Shown here: piece by piece, positions 17,292 to 27,054 of the stretch
How the letters are laid out: each line of letters starts with the position of its first letter
Position numbering within the stretch: the first letter of the stretch is position 1
From: an uncultured Clostridia bacterium
GTDB lineage: Bacteria; Bacillota; Clostridia; TANB77; CAG-508
Direction of reading: 5' to 3'
Length of the DNA stretch: 64,000 nt
NCBI GenBank assembly: GCA_948678575.1
Contig: CAPPGO010000011.1
Span: forward strand, 3,960-67,959
Notes under the pieces: model-generated
The model's input: the letters and a program-made list of their open reading frames with translations, nothing else
What the model was told of the DNA's origin: nothing
Databases searched by the model: none
Program-made: the position numbers and the translations under genes

Positions 17292-18890
17292 TTAATAATA
17301 TAAATCATCCATAGAGCCTTCAACTGTATTAGCCCCCTCTTTTACCTCTTTACCATAAGGAAAAGCAATCCTATCATCAGTTGTTAGTCCACTTTTTATT
17401 TTAAGATTATCATAAGCTCCACCATCTATAAAAATTTGTCTTTTTTCTAATTTGTTATCTTGATTAGCTACATATACAAAATACTTTCCATTTTCTTCTA
17501 ATACAAAAGCTTTCATTACATATAGTCCTGAACTTCCTGTATTTTCAACTTGCGGTGTAAGTGCAACATATTCATCGGCCTTAAAAGTTGCTTCTTCACT
17601 AACAAAAACAGTATATGGATAATATGAAACATTACTATTTCCCATCCCAAAATTTCGATAATTTGAAAGTGGTATATTAGATACTTCTTTAACAACACCT
17701 TCTGCCATACTACCAGAATTGTACGACATAACTGATACTTTTTGACCTACTTTTATTTGATCTAAACTAAGTTCTCCAATATAACCAGTAATGTAATATC
17801 CTCCACCACCAGAAATAACAATAACTGGTTTTGTCTTAATTTCAGAATCAGTTAAACTCAAAACACTTTTTACAACCCCATCAACTTTACTATAAACAGT
17901 TACGTCCTTTATTTCACTCTCTAAAATTTTATATTCTGATTTAGCTACTTTAATATTTAAAATTAATTCACTAATTTCTTTCTCTTTTTCTAATGTCATC
18001 TTTCGTAATTCTTCTGCTGTATAAGAAGCTTCCATTTCTTCAAAATTATTGGGAATTGTTGGAACTTCTATAACATTATTTTCTGATTTATGCTCAACTA
18101 TTGGATCATCTTCTTCTGTATAATTTTTTACAATTGAAAAACTATATTCATCTGCTTTTTTTGTAAATTTTATTTTTGAAGCACTTTTAAAATTTCCATA
18201 TATTTCATTATTATCTCTTACCATAAAAATAGCATAAACTTCTGTTTTTCCAGCTCCTGCTCTTAAAAGTAATTGTTCGATAAAAGATTTTTCATATTCT
18301 TTACCTTCTGACCACAAAAATATATATGGAAGTTCAGTAGTTCCACTTCCTGTAAGTGGAGCTGGTACCATTTCTTTATTTTTAGGAACTTCTGGAAGTG
18401 GAGCCGAAAAAGTTATATAATTTTCAACTGATTCTTCTGGAATTTCTGGTTGTATAGGTTCTTGAACTGGTGCATTTGGTTGATAATTTCGTATTTTTTC
18501 TAATTCTTTTTTTGCATTATCCAATTGCAATTCCATTTTCTTTATATCTATTTGTTTTCTTTCCAATTCTAATGAAGTTAAAGTTGTACTATATTTTATT
18601 AATGGTGTACCTTTTTTTACTTGTTCTCCTTCTTTTACAAGTATTTTTTCAACTTCTTGTGTACTACTCAAATATACAGATTGAGTTTTATCTTCTTTTA
18701 CTAAGCCTTCTGTTTGATTACTATCTTGCCAAAAATCTGTCATGCCAATATCATTCATTGAAAATACTGGTACTTCTTTTACATTATTTTTTTTATACAA
18801 ATAAATTCCTAAAACTGTTGCTACAACTATAACAAGAATAATTATGAAAGGTATCATTACTTTTTTTTGAAATAATTTTATTTTTTTCAT
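17292..18890 (-). CDS. Efflux adaptor (HlyD/MacA-like), second copy
   Basis: 532 residues: N-terminal membrane anchor (about 12-30), a biotinyl-lipoyl-like segment (ILVKEGEQVKKGTPLIKY), a coiled-coil region interrupted by a ~150-residue insert (about 135-290) rich in Pro, then a second lipoyl half (VYSKVDGVVKSV) and beta-barrel domains. The insert is unusual for MacA homologues. Its ATG overlaps the end of the ATPase gene (18887), indicating coupled translation. It would bridge the permease to the cell wall or an extracellular partner. Confidence 0.85.
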   Translation of the reverse strand: MKKIKLFQKKVMIPFIIILVIVVATVLGIYLYKKNNVKEVPVFSMNDIGMTDFWQDSNQTEGLVKEDKTQSVYLSSTQEVEKILVKEGEQVKKGTPLIKYSTTLTSLELERKQIDIKKMELQLDNAKKELEKIRNYQPNAPVQEPIQPEIPEESVENYITFSAPLPEVPKNKEMVPAPLTGSGTTELPYIFLWSEGKEYEKSFIEQLLLRAGAGKTEVYAIFMVRDNNEIYGNFKSASKIKFTKKADEYSFSIVKNYTEEDDPIVEHKSENNVIEVPTIPNNFEEMEASYTAEELRKMTLEKEKEISELILNIKVAKSEYKILESEIKDVTVYSKVDGVVKSVLSLTDSEIKTKPVIVISGGGGYYITGYIGELSLDQIKVGQKVSVMSYNSGSMAEGVVKEVSNIPLSNYRNFGMGNSNVSYYPYTVFVSEEATFKADEYVALTPQVENTGSSGLYVMKAFVLEENGKYFVYVANQDNKLEKRQIFIDGGAYDNLKIKSGLTTDDRIAFPYGKEVKEGANTVEGSMDDLYY

Positions 18891-19561
18891 TTTAACTCCT
18901 CTTGAAGATTTCCATCACGAATATGATAAATTTTTTTCGCACATTCAGCTATTTTAGGTTCATGTGTTATCATAATTATTGTAGCACCTTCATCATTTAA
19001 TTTTTTAAATAATTCCATTATTTGTTCACCAGCTTTGGTATCTAATGCACCAGTAGGCTCATCTGCTAATAATAAAAGTGGATTTCCTACCATTGCTCTT
19101 GCAATCGCTACTCTTTGACATTGACCACCTGATAATTGATTTGGTAAAAATTTCTTTCTGTCACCTAGACCAACTTTTTCCAATGCTTCTCCTGCAATTG
19201 CCATCCTTTTGGCTTTACTAACATCTCTATATAACAATGGTAAAGCAACATTTTCTATTGCTGTTAATTTAGGTAACAAATGAAATTGCTGAAAAACAAA
19301 TCCTATTTTTTGATTTCTTATATCTGACATTCTATTATCTGTTGCCTTAGAAACATCTTCACCATCCAATAAATATTTTCCTGTTGTCGCTACATCTAAA
19401 CATCCTATAATATTCATTAAGGTTGTTTTTCCTGAACCGGAAGGTCCCATTATAGCAATATAATCTCCCTTATCTACTCTTAAAGAAACATTATTTAAAA
19501 CATTTACTGGTATGCTTTCCTGATTATATATCTTATTTATATTTTCTAAATCTACTATCAT
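18887..19561 (-). CDS. MacB-type ABC transporter ATPase
   Basis: 224 residues with Walker A GPSGSGKTTL, Q-loop FQQFHLLPKLTA, signature LSGGQCQRVAIARA, Walker B LLLLADEPTGALD and the switch His in MITHEP. This is a LolD/MacB-class ATPase that powers the neighbouring permease. It shares the stop/start TAATG with the upstream adaptor and overlaps the downstream adaptor by four bases. Confidence 0.95.
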   Translation of the reverse strand: MIVDLENINKIYNQESIPVNVLNNVSLRVDKGDYIAIMGPSGSGKTTLMNIIGCLDVATTGKYLLDGEDVSKATDNRMSDIRNQKIGFVFQQFHLLPKLTAIENVALPLLYRDVSKAKRMAIAGEALEKVGLGDRKKFLPNQLSGGQCQRVAIARAMVGNPLLLLADEPTGALDTKAGEQIMELFKKLNDEGATIIMITHEPKIAECAKKIYHIRDGNLQEELK

Positions 19562-21027
19562 TATTGACCTCCAAGTGGTATAGTAGCACCAGATTGTACA
19601 TTTGTTGTTACACTTGTTGAATCTGGTGTGCTTGTTACATTAGAAACTGATGTATCTGGTGTTTTTACTGTATCAGATGTTGATGTATCTGGTATTATTG
19701 CATCATTCTCAACTGTAAGTTCTCCATTACCATTTGTCATGTCTATAATTTCTCTATTTTCTCCCATATCTATATTCATTTTTACATCTTCACCATCTTC
19801 AATCATTGGAATATCTGATACACTATCATATTTCTCAACTTTTAAACCTTCTGTTAATTCTTGACTAGGATCTGCAATATAGTCATCTTTACTTAATCCT
19901 TCTGTTATTTGAACTTCTAATAAATTCTCATCTTTGCTTCCAATTGTAAGTTTTCGTTTTTCTAATTTATCGCCTTTTCCTGCAACCCATATATAGTTGT
20001 TTCCAGCATCCTCTACAATAAAATATGATGGTATCCATATTCCATCTTGTTTTGCAATTTGACCATAATCAAATTCAATATATATATGTTGCCCCATCAT
20101 AAGCCCATCTTTTTGCTCTAAATTAATATAAAATGGATATTTAGAAGATGTAGTCATTGTATCCGAATTACCATACATCATCATTCCTGAATTATTATCA
20201 TTTGACTCTGGATTAGAAGTATCAACTTTTGTAATTGTACCATTCCAAGTTTTATTTTCATCTAATCTTGAACGAATTATAACTTTTTGTCCTTCTGAAA
20301 ACATCATAACATTTTGTTCATTTACAACACCTTTTATTTTATAATCGCCTGTTTGCATAATTGTTATATATGAATCATCTTCACCATCTTGATATCCCAT
20401 TGAAGTATCATTGTCTCCATCATTAATGTTTTGAATTACACCATTTATTTCAGCTGTTATTACTGAATTTTTTATAGTTTTATTTAAGTTAGATATTTCT
20501 AAATTTTTAGTCTTAATATTATACTCTGTTTGTTTTATATCATTTTCCAAAGTTTGTATTTCTATTGAAATTTCTGGGTCATCCGGACGAGTTTTACTTT
20601 CTTCTAATAAATTTTGTATTTGTTTTTTAGAATTAGCAATAGAGTTTTCCATTTTTTCTATCTCTAATTTAGTTTGTTCAACTTTATTAGAATTTTCAGT
20701 TGTATCATATTCAAATAATTTTTGACCTTTTTCAACTGTTTGACCTTTTTCAACATATAATTCTTTTACTTTCAATTCAGTGTCTTTTTTTATTTTTATA
20801 GTATCTTGCGCAACTACCATTCCTGCATATTTATTTTGAAATAAATTCATATTTTCTGTAAATATTTTAACAGATTGTGTTGCAATTTTATTATCACTAT
20901 TGTTACCATCTTTTCTAAATACAAAAAATAATCCAACAGAAACTACCGCTAGAATAGCAATAATACTTATAACAATAATTGCTATTTTTTTAACCTTTGC
21001 TTTTTCTTTCTTTTCCTTTTTACTCAT
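19561..21027 (-). CDS. Efflux adaptor (HlyD/MacA-like), first copy
   Basis: 488 residues. A Lys-rich start and a membrane helix (about 13-33) lead to a lipoyl half (LYVEKGQTVEKGQKLFEYD), an alpha-hairpin with heptads, the second half (ITAEINGVIQNI) and beta-barrel domains, ending in a low-complexity tail of Thr, Ser, Asp and Pro (about 430-488). It opens the efflux operon and has its own promoter. Two adaptors for one ATPase/permease pair is uncommon; they may form a mixed hexamer or serve two conditions. Confidence 0.85.
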   Translation of the reverse strand: MSKKEKKEKAKVKKIAIIVISIIAILAVVSVGLFFVFRKDGNNSDNKIATQSVKIFTENMNLFQNKYAGMVVAQDTIKIKKDTELKVKELYVEKGQTVEKGQKLFEYDTTENSNKVEQTKLEIEKMENSIANSKKQIQNLLEESKTRPDDPEISIEIQTLENDIKQTEYNIKTKNLEISNLNKTIKNSVITAEINGVIQNINDGDNDTSMGYQDGEDDSYITIMQTGDYKIKGVVNEQNVMMFSEGQKVIIRSRLDENKTWNGTITKVDTSNPESNDNNSGMMMYGNSDTMTTSSKYPFYINLEQKDGLMMGQHIYIEFDYGQIAKQDGIWIPSYFIVEDAGNNYIWVAGKGDKLEKRKLTIGSKDENLLEVQITEGLSKDDYIADPSQELTEGLKVEKYDSVSDIPMIEDGEDVKMNIDMGENREIIDMTNGNGELTVENDAIIPDTSTSDTVKTPDTSVSNVTSTPDSTSVTTNVQSGATIPLGGQ

Positions 21028-21067
21028 ATCAAAAATCCCTTCTATAAGTATATATTTTTACACATAC

Positions 21068-21096
21068 ATTATATTGTTATATATAATAATTTTCAA
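21068..21096 (-). promoter_or_regulatory. Sigma-A promoter of the efflux operon
   Basis: Minus strand TTGAAA, 17-base spacer, TATAAT, about 40 bases ahead of the first adaptor gene. The rest of 21097-21210 shows nothing I can name. Confidence 0.75.
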
Positions 21097-21213
21097 TAGT
21101 TTTCACATATTCTTAATAAATTCGCCATATGTACAGATTGCTTTGCAATCGCACAAATTTATGTAACTTAACCTTGTTATTTCGCAAAGTTCTGTCAAAC
21201 TTTCATACATAGT

Positions 21214-21260
21214 AAAAAAAGTTTATATAAGAAAAACAAATTCTTAATATAAACTTTTTT
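21214..21260. terminator. Terminator of pyk
   Basis: AAAAAAAGTTTATAT and its near-perfect complement around a loop, with A/T runs both ways, placed about 20 bases beyond the pyk stop. Confidence 0.8.
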
Positions 21261-21281
21261 ATTTTTTAAAAACTATATTTA

Positions 21282-22718
21282 TTAAACTTCTGCATATCCA
21301 CCGATGATTTTGCTTGATTTAACTCCGTTTACATAGTTATGTCCGCCAGCTAAAACTACTTTATCACCTGATTCTAAGATTCCCTTAGCTTTTAATTTTT
21401 CGATACCAGCTACAACTGTTGCATCTGTATCAACACCAGATTCAACATAAACTGGGTGAACATTCCAAGCCAAACCTAATTGACGGAAAGTTCTCTTATT
21501 ATCTGTAACAGCAAGTATTGGACAACCTGCTCCCATTCCTGCTAATCTTCTTGCTGAATCTCCTGTATGTGTATAGCATACAATAGCATCAGCATTTGTA
21601 TTTTTAGCAATAACGCAAGTAGCATAAGCAACATTATCTTCTAAATCATTTAATACTATTTTATCTTTATCATCAAATCTCTTCCAATAATTAACTTCTG
21701 GCTCAACTCTTCTTGCTATTTTATCCATTGTTTTAACACATTCTAATGGGAATTTACCCATAGCACATTCACCAGATAACATGATAGCACTTGTTCTATC
21801 ATAAATTGCATTAGCAACATCAGAAGCTTCTGCTCTTGTTGGTAATGGATTACTCATCATAGATTCTAACATTTGTGTAGCTGTTATAGCTGGTTTATGA
21901 GCTCTATTTGATAATTTTATAAATTTCTTTTGCATTACAGGTGGTTCTGTAAAGTCTGTTTCAGTAGCCATATCTCCACGAGCTATCATTTGAGCATCTG
22001 CTGCTTTAACAATATCTTCCATGTTTGATAAACCTTCAACATTTTCAACTTTTGTTATAATTTGAATATCTTTTCCACCATTTTCATCTAATACTTTTCT
22101 AACTTGTGCAATATCATCTAAGTTTCTTGCAAATGAAACTGCAACAAAATCGTATTCATGTTCACAAGCTGTTTTTAAGTCTGCTATATCTTTATCTTTT
22201 AAAGCTGGTAAACGAATTATTGTACCAGGTAAGTTCATTGTTTTTCTACTTCCCAAAGGATTTCCATGAACAACTGTACAATGAATATCTTTATCAACTA
22301 TTTCATCAACTCTTAATTCAATAGCTCCATCATCTATTAATATTTTTGTTCCAGGTTTTACATCTTTATATAGTTCTTTGTAAGAAACACTTACTCTATC
22401 TTTATCACCAATAATATCTTCGTTAACTAATACAAATTTTTGTCCATCTTCTAGTGGTATTTTCTCATTTTTACCTGTTACTAACATACCTGTTCTAATT
22501 TCTGGACCTTGCATATCAAGAATCATTGGAATTGGTAGGTCTTTTTCTTCTCTTATTCTTATAATGTCTTCTGTTTTTTCTTTTTGTTCTTCGTAACTAC
22601 CATGTGAATAATTTATTCTACAAACGCTTAATCCAGCATCAAATAAATCTTCTAAAATAATTTCACTAGATGGTCCGATAGTTCCTACTATCTTTGTTTT
22701 TCTTAAATATGATTTCAT
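21282..22718 (-). CDS. pyk: Pyruvate kinase
   Basis: 478 residues, the usual length for the form without the extra C-terminal domain. The N-terminal KIVGTIGPSSE, the active-site ITKVENVEGLSNMEDI, MIARGDMATE and LSGECAMGKFP segments are all present. It converts PEP and ADP to pyruvate and ATP in the cytosol. MARGDMATE differs from the common ARGDLG(V/A)E, a minor variation. It is a single-gene unit with its own promoter and terminator and, despite many Gly codons, contains no in-frame CGG. Confidence 0.97.
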   Translation of the reverse strand: MKSYLRKTKIVGTIGPSSEIILEDLFDAGLSVCRINYSHGSYEEQKEKTEDIIRIREEKDLPIPMILDMQGPEIRTGMLVTGKNEKIPLEDGQKFVLVNEDIIGDKDRVSVSYKELYKDVKPGTKILIDDGAIELRVDEIVDKDIHCTVVHGNPLGSRKTMNLPGTIIRLPALKDKDIADLKTACEHEYDFVAVSFARNLDDIAQVRKVLDENGGKDIQIITKVENVEGLSNMEDIVKAADAQMIARGDMATETDFTEPPVMQKKFIKLSNRAHKPAITATQMLESMMSNPLPTRAEASDVANAIYDRTSAIMLSGECAMGKFPLECVKTMDKIARRVEPEVNYWKRFDDKDKIVLNDLEDNVAYATCVIAKNTNADAIVCYTHTGDSARRLAGMGAGCPILAVTDNKRTFRQLGLAWNVHPVYVESGVDTDATVVAGIEKLKAKGILESGDKVVLAGGHNYVNGVKSSKIIGGYAEV

Positions 22719-22765
22719 ATTACTATTCCTCTTTTCTCTATATAGTTTTTATAAACCCAAGTCTT

Positions 22766-22794
22766 AGCATATCATAAAGCTTATATTTTTTCAA
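22766..22794 (-). promoter_or_regulatory. Sigma-A promoter of pyk
   Basis: Minus strand TTGAAA, 17-base spacer, TATGCT, about 48 bases before the pyk start codon. Confidence 0.6.
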
Positions 22795-22804
22795 GTCTTT
22801 TTTT

Positions 22805-22844
22805 AAGTAAATTGACAAAACTTGAATATTTTGTCAATTTACTT
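22805..22844. repeat. Perfect inverted repeat in the gerA leader
   Basis: Sixteen-base arms (22805-22820 and 22829-22844, containing AAATTGACAAAA and its complement) around an eight-base centre. It lacks a T run in either direction, so it is not a plain terminator; it may be an operator or an mRNA hairpin just ahead of the ger operon. Confidence 0.7.
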
Positions 22845-22874
22845 TGCATAATATGTTTGAAAGGATATTTACTT

Positions 22875-24550
22875 ATGGATTTTTTTAAAAATGTAATAAA
22901 ATATTTTGAATACATTCCCAAAAAAGAATATGAATTTTCAATAAACAATTCTTCAAATAATATTACTGATAATATTGCAGATGAAAAAACTGTCTTTCCT
23001 AGTTTAACCATAAATCTAGATTATATAAAGACAAAATATAACACATTAATAAATAGTGATATTGTAATTAGAGAATTTAAAATTCCTATCAGAAATATTG
23101 AATATTCTGCTTTCATACTTTATATTGATGGAATGGTTGATAGTGAATCTATAAACAATTTTATTTTGCAACCTCTATTACTGAAAAACTCTATAAATAT
23201 GAAACCAAAAGATAACACTACTACTGCTGTAAGTCGTGGAATTTCTGTAAAGCGAGTAAAAAAATTCAATTTAGAAGATTTTATTTTTGATAGTTTAATT
23301 CCTCAAAATTCTATCAAAAAAGACACAAAATTCTCTGATATTGCATCAAAAGTAAATAGTGGTTTTTGCGCATTATTTGTAGATACAATAAGCACTGCTT
23401 TTTGCGTTGAAACAAAAGATATCAAAGGTCGTTCTATTTCTCAACCTTTAAGTGAAAATGTAATTCGTGGTTCTCATGAAGCTTTCATTGAAAATATTAG
23501 AACAAATACAGCAATGATTAGAAAAATTGTAAACAATGAAAACCTAATTATCGAACAAACTAATGTAGGTAAAATCAGTCAAACTGCTGTTGCCATTTGT
23601 TATTTAAAAAATATCGCAAATGAATCTTTGGTATCAGAAGCAAAATTTAGAATTAATAATTTGAATGTAGATTATATCACTTCTTCTCGGACAATTAGAA
23701 CAATTTATTCAAGATAAAAAGTGGTCACCATTTCCTCAAATGATTTCCACTGAAAGATCTGACAAAGTATCTAATGCTTTATTAGATGGCAAAATTGCTG
23801 TTATTGTAAATGGTTCACCATTTATTTTAATTTTACCTTCTGTTTTTATAGACTTTTTAGAGTCACCAGAAGACGTTAATTTAAATTACATTTTTTCTAA
23901 TTTTTTAAGAATAATTAGATTGTTAGCTTCCTTTTTTGCAATATTTTTACCTGGATTGTATGTTGCTATTACAAATTTTCATCAGGAATTACTTCCATCA
24001 GAACTCTTATTCGCAATAGCCAGTTCAAGAGAAGCAATCCCATTTCCTGTTATTTTTGAAATTTTATTAATGGAAGTTTCTTTTGAGCTTATACGAGAAG
24101 CTGGTATCAGAATTGCCTCTTCTTTTAGCACAACCGTTGGTATAATAGGTGCTTTAATATTGCGGTGAAGCTGCTGTTTCTGCCAATATTGTAAGTCCTA
24201 TTCTTATAATAATTATTGCTTTTACTGGAATTTGCAGTTTTACAATTCCTGATTTTACTTTGGCTTTTTCAATTAGAATTTTTAGGTTTATGTATATTGT
24301 ACTAGGATATTTAGCAGGATTTTTGGGAATTGCTTTTGGATTTTTTATACATTTCTTGTTATTAAACACACTAACTTCATTTGGAGCATCATATTTCACA
24401 CCGTTTCTACCAGTTTCTGAAATTTTAAAAAATAGTAAATTCTATTTACCACCTATTTGGAAAAGAGAAAAAAGAGATAATTATATAAATACAAAAAGAC
24501 CTGATTTAGAAAAATCTACTAGTATGGAATGGAGGAAACATGAACAATAA
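22875..24550 (+). CDS. gerA: Spore germination receptor subunit A, two CGG frameshifts
   Basis: Three frames join into one 557-residue GerA-family protein (A subunit of nutrient germinant receptors, in the inner spore membrane). The N-terminal soluble domain runs to about residue 290 and the membrane domain follows. At 23688-23690 TCT CGG ACA becomes TCT GGA CAA, restoring SSGQLEQFIQDKKWSPFPQ, the family's usual junction; at 24163-24165 TTG CGG TGA becomes TTG GGT GAA, restoring GALILGEAAVSANIVSP. Without skipping, stops follow after nine and zero codons. The ATG at 22875 is preferred because GAAAGGATATTTACTT precedes it. The corrected length is a whole number of codons. The end overlaps gerB by 11 bases. 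Confidence 0.88.
23688..23690 (+). other. CGG +1 recoding site 2 (GerA, Gly272)
   Basis: TCT CGG ACA in zero frame; CGGA read as Gly restores SSGQLEQF. A stop lies nine codons on otherwise. Confidence 0.88.
24163..24165 (+). other. CGG +1 recoding site 3 (GerA, Gly430)
   Basis: TTG CGG TGA in zero frame, so CGG is followed at once by a stop; CGGT read as Gly restores ILGEAAVSA. Confidence 0.88.
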
Positions 24551-25644
24551 TTATAAAATTGGAAACGTTGAAGCAATTTTTGCTATATCAATTATTATGG
24601 TAAATAGAATAATCTTAAATCTTCCATATTCTATATTAGAAAATACTGGCACTGGCTCATTACTAAATTTAATTTATATTGGTATAATTGGATTATTATT
24701 TGTTTTGCTCATAAACAAATTATTTAAAGCATTTCCAAATTCAGACATAATTGATTTAGCAGAATATTCTGGTCGGAAATATATTTAAAGTAATAATTGG
24801 TATCTTATTTGTTGGTCTATTCTTTCTAACACTTTTTTCAACCATTGTAGACTTTACAAATTTACTTACCATTATATACTTCCACCGTTCCCCAATTATA
24901 TTTATAGTACTATTTTTCATCTTATCACTTTTAATATCAAATTTAATTGGCTTACGAGCTATTGCAAAAACAATTTCAATAATCGTTCCTTTTACTGTTA
25001 TTAGCATTTTATTTACTTTTGGTGCTGTTTATGACTCTTTTTCAATAGACAAATTTACACCTATTTTAGGTGATGGATATCAAAGCGTTTTTATAAGTGG
25101 TCTTACAAATTTATTTGCATTTAGCATAATCATTTTCTTTTTCTTTTTTAAACCACTATTAAAAAATTCTTTTGACTTTCCGAAAGTTACTATAATTTCC
25201 TTTTTAATTTCATGGGGACTACTGTTATTGACAATTATTTCACTTTTAACAGTATTTCCAGTTACAAATGCTAGTTCTAATTTAAACTTTTTATATTCTC
25301 TTGCACGAAAAATAGACTTAGGAAATTTTCTGCAAAGACTTGATGCTGTTTTTATAATGTTATGGATTTTATGTATTTTCAGCTATTTAAGTATTATCAC
25401 TCATATAATTAATACTATATTTAAAAAAATTACATTATCAAGCAACCGTAATATGTTTTCTTATTTTGTAGCAATCACTCTTCTTGGAATGTGTTTAATT
25501 CCTGTTAATATTGCTCAAATAAAATTTATGCAAAGTACAGTTTATAAATATACTATTTTAGGTAGTTTTGCACTTGCATTTCTTATCTTATTGTTTGCCA
25601 ATTTCAAATTTAAACATGCTCAAAAATCAGGAGGTAAAAAATGA
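24540..25644 (+). CDS. gerB: Spore germination receptor subunit B, CGG frameshift
   Basis: Two frames give a 367-residue membrane protein of the GerAB/ArcD amino-acid permease family, exactly the usual size, with about ten helices. The B subunit is thought to bind the germinant. At 24774-24776 GGT CGG AAA becomes GGT GGA AAT, restoring AEYSGGNIFKVIIG; otherwise a stop follows three codons later. The stretch 24789-25227 has no ATG-started frame of its own but is open and clearly permease-like in the corrected frame (FFLTLFSTIVDFTNLL and onward). The start ATG has GGAGGAAAC in front and overlaps gerA; the end overlaps gerC by four bases. Confidence 0.9.
24774..24776 (+). other. CGG +1 recoding site 4 (GerB, Gly79)
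   Basis: GGT CGG AAA in zero frame; CGGA read as Gly restores YSGGNIFKV. Confidence 0.9.
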
Positions 25645-26792
25645 TAAAAAAAGTAATCCTAAGCATTATTTTAATAGTTTTTTTATTTACGCTTACTGGT
25701 TGTTATGATGCAAATACCATTGAAAATTCTTATTATATAGTAGCTCTTGGAATAGATTTAAATGACAAAGACCCTATAAACCCATATCATATCAGTATCC
25801 AAATTGCAAAAAATAAAGCTTCCTCTTCTGATTCTGGTGGTGGTTCTTCTCAGTCATCTGCCTATTCTATATATAGTGTTGATTCTCAGACAATAAACAA
25901 TGGAATTGATATATTAAACAATTATTTAGATAAAAAAATTAATCTTTCACATTGTTCAGCTATCATATTTTCAGAAGAATTAGCAAAACAAGGAATTAGT
26001 GATGCATTAAATGCTTTATCAAGTAATCATGAAATAAGACCAAATGCTTATGTTTTAATTAGTAGTAGCAAAGCTTCTGATGTTCTAGACAAAGTATCAA
26101 ATGCTGGTGAAGATTTTTCTTCAAGATTTTATGAATATATAATAAATTCTTTCGATTATACTGGATATTCTGTTGAAACTACTTTTAATAAACTTTTATC
26201 AGAAATTAATAATACCTTGGGTGATGGAATTGCAATATATACTACCATCAACAAAGACAGTATTCAAAATAGTGGTTTAGCGGTCTTTAAAGATGATAGA
26301 ATGGTTGGACATACTTCTGCAATCGAAAGTATTGCATATTTACTATTAGTTAATAAATTAGAAGAAAGTAGCATTACAATTGATAAACCATCAGATGAAA
26401 ATTCAAAATTAGATTTAGAAATTGGAATAATGAAGAAATGTCATAAAGATATTGAAATTATTAATAATACGCCTTATATCACTTGTGACTTTTTCATAAC
26501 TGCTAATATAAAAGCTTCTGGTAATGATTTTGATTATACAAAATCTGAAAATATTTTAAAAATAGAAAAACATGCTGAAAAATATTTAACTGACCTTATA
26601 ACTGACTATTTATATAATCTTTCTAGAAATTATAATGCTGATATACTAAATTTTGAAAATATGTACACAAAAAAATGTCTGACAAATAAAGAATTACAAG
26701 ATATTCACTTTGAAGATATATATAAAGATTCAGTTTTTAAAGTTAATGTAAATGTTGATATTGGTTCAACTCATTTATTTGAAAAAGAATAG
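25641..26792 (+). CDS. gerC: Spore germination receptor lipoprotein subunit C
   Basis: 383 residues with a lipoprotein signal (FLFTLTGCYDANTIE, lipobox Cys at about 21), then the GerAC fold: ALGIDLNDKDPINPYHISIQ at the start and a C-terminal domain with repeated strand motifs. GerC lipoproteins sit outside the inner spore membrane and complete the A-B-C germinant receptor. It overlaps gerB by four bases and has AGGAGGTAAAAA before the start. Unlike gerA and gerB it contains no CGG in frame. Confidence 0.93.
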   Translation: MIKKVILSIILIVFLFTLTGCYDANTIENSYYIVALGIDLNDKDPINPYHISIQIAKNKASSSDSGGGSSQSSAYSIYSVDSQTINNGIDILNNYLDKKINLSHCSAIIFSEELAKQGISDALNALSSNHEIRPNAYVLISSSKASDVLDKVSNAGEDFSSRFYEYIINSFDYTGYSVETTFNKLLSEINNTLGDGIAIYTTINKDSIQNSGLAVFKDDRMVGHTSAIESIAYLLLVNKLEESSITIDKPSDENSKLDLEIGIMKKCHKDIEIINNTPYITCDFFITANIKASGNDFDYTKSENILKIEKHAEKYLTDLITDYLYNLSRNYNADILNFENMYTKKCLTNKELQDIHFEDIYKDSVFKVNVNVDIGSTHLFEKE

Positions 26793-26801
26793 GAGAAAAT
26801 T

Positions 26802-26975
26802 ATGTTTATAGTTGGTTTATTTTTTATCTTTTTTTGTTTTTTGAAATTTTTATTTTATGGTATATATGAAATTAAAACTCTAAATAATAAAGTCGGTGGC
26901 ATTACAATTTGCACACTAGCAGTTATAAGTTCTATATTCACATCAAGTATTATAATTTATTTTTATATACTTTAA
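26802..26975 (+). CDS. Small membrane protein in the ger operon
   Basis: 57 residues beginning MFIVGLFFIFFCF with two hydrophobic helices separated by a short charged loop (YEIKTLNNKVGG). AGGAGAAAATT precedes the ATG, nine bases after the gerC stop. Two-helix D proteins of this size are found in several ger operons, where they modulate receptor function; I assign it by size, topology and position only. Confidence 0.7.
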   Translation: MFIVGLFFIFFCFLKFLFYGIYEIKTLNNKVGGITICTLAVISSIFTSSIIIYFYIL

Positions 26976-26982
26976 AAACAAT

Positions 26983-27022
26983 AATGGGATGAGCTCTTAT
27001 ACTCTAAGTATAGAATTCATCC
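26983..27022. terminator. Hairpin after the ger operon
   Basis: TGGGATGA pairs with TCATCCCA, with further pairing inside. No clean T run follows, so termination is likely but not certain; it lies between two convergent units. Confidence 0.5.
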
Positions 27023-27054
27023 CACATATAATTTATTCTTACATAAAAATTTAT

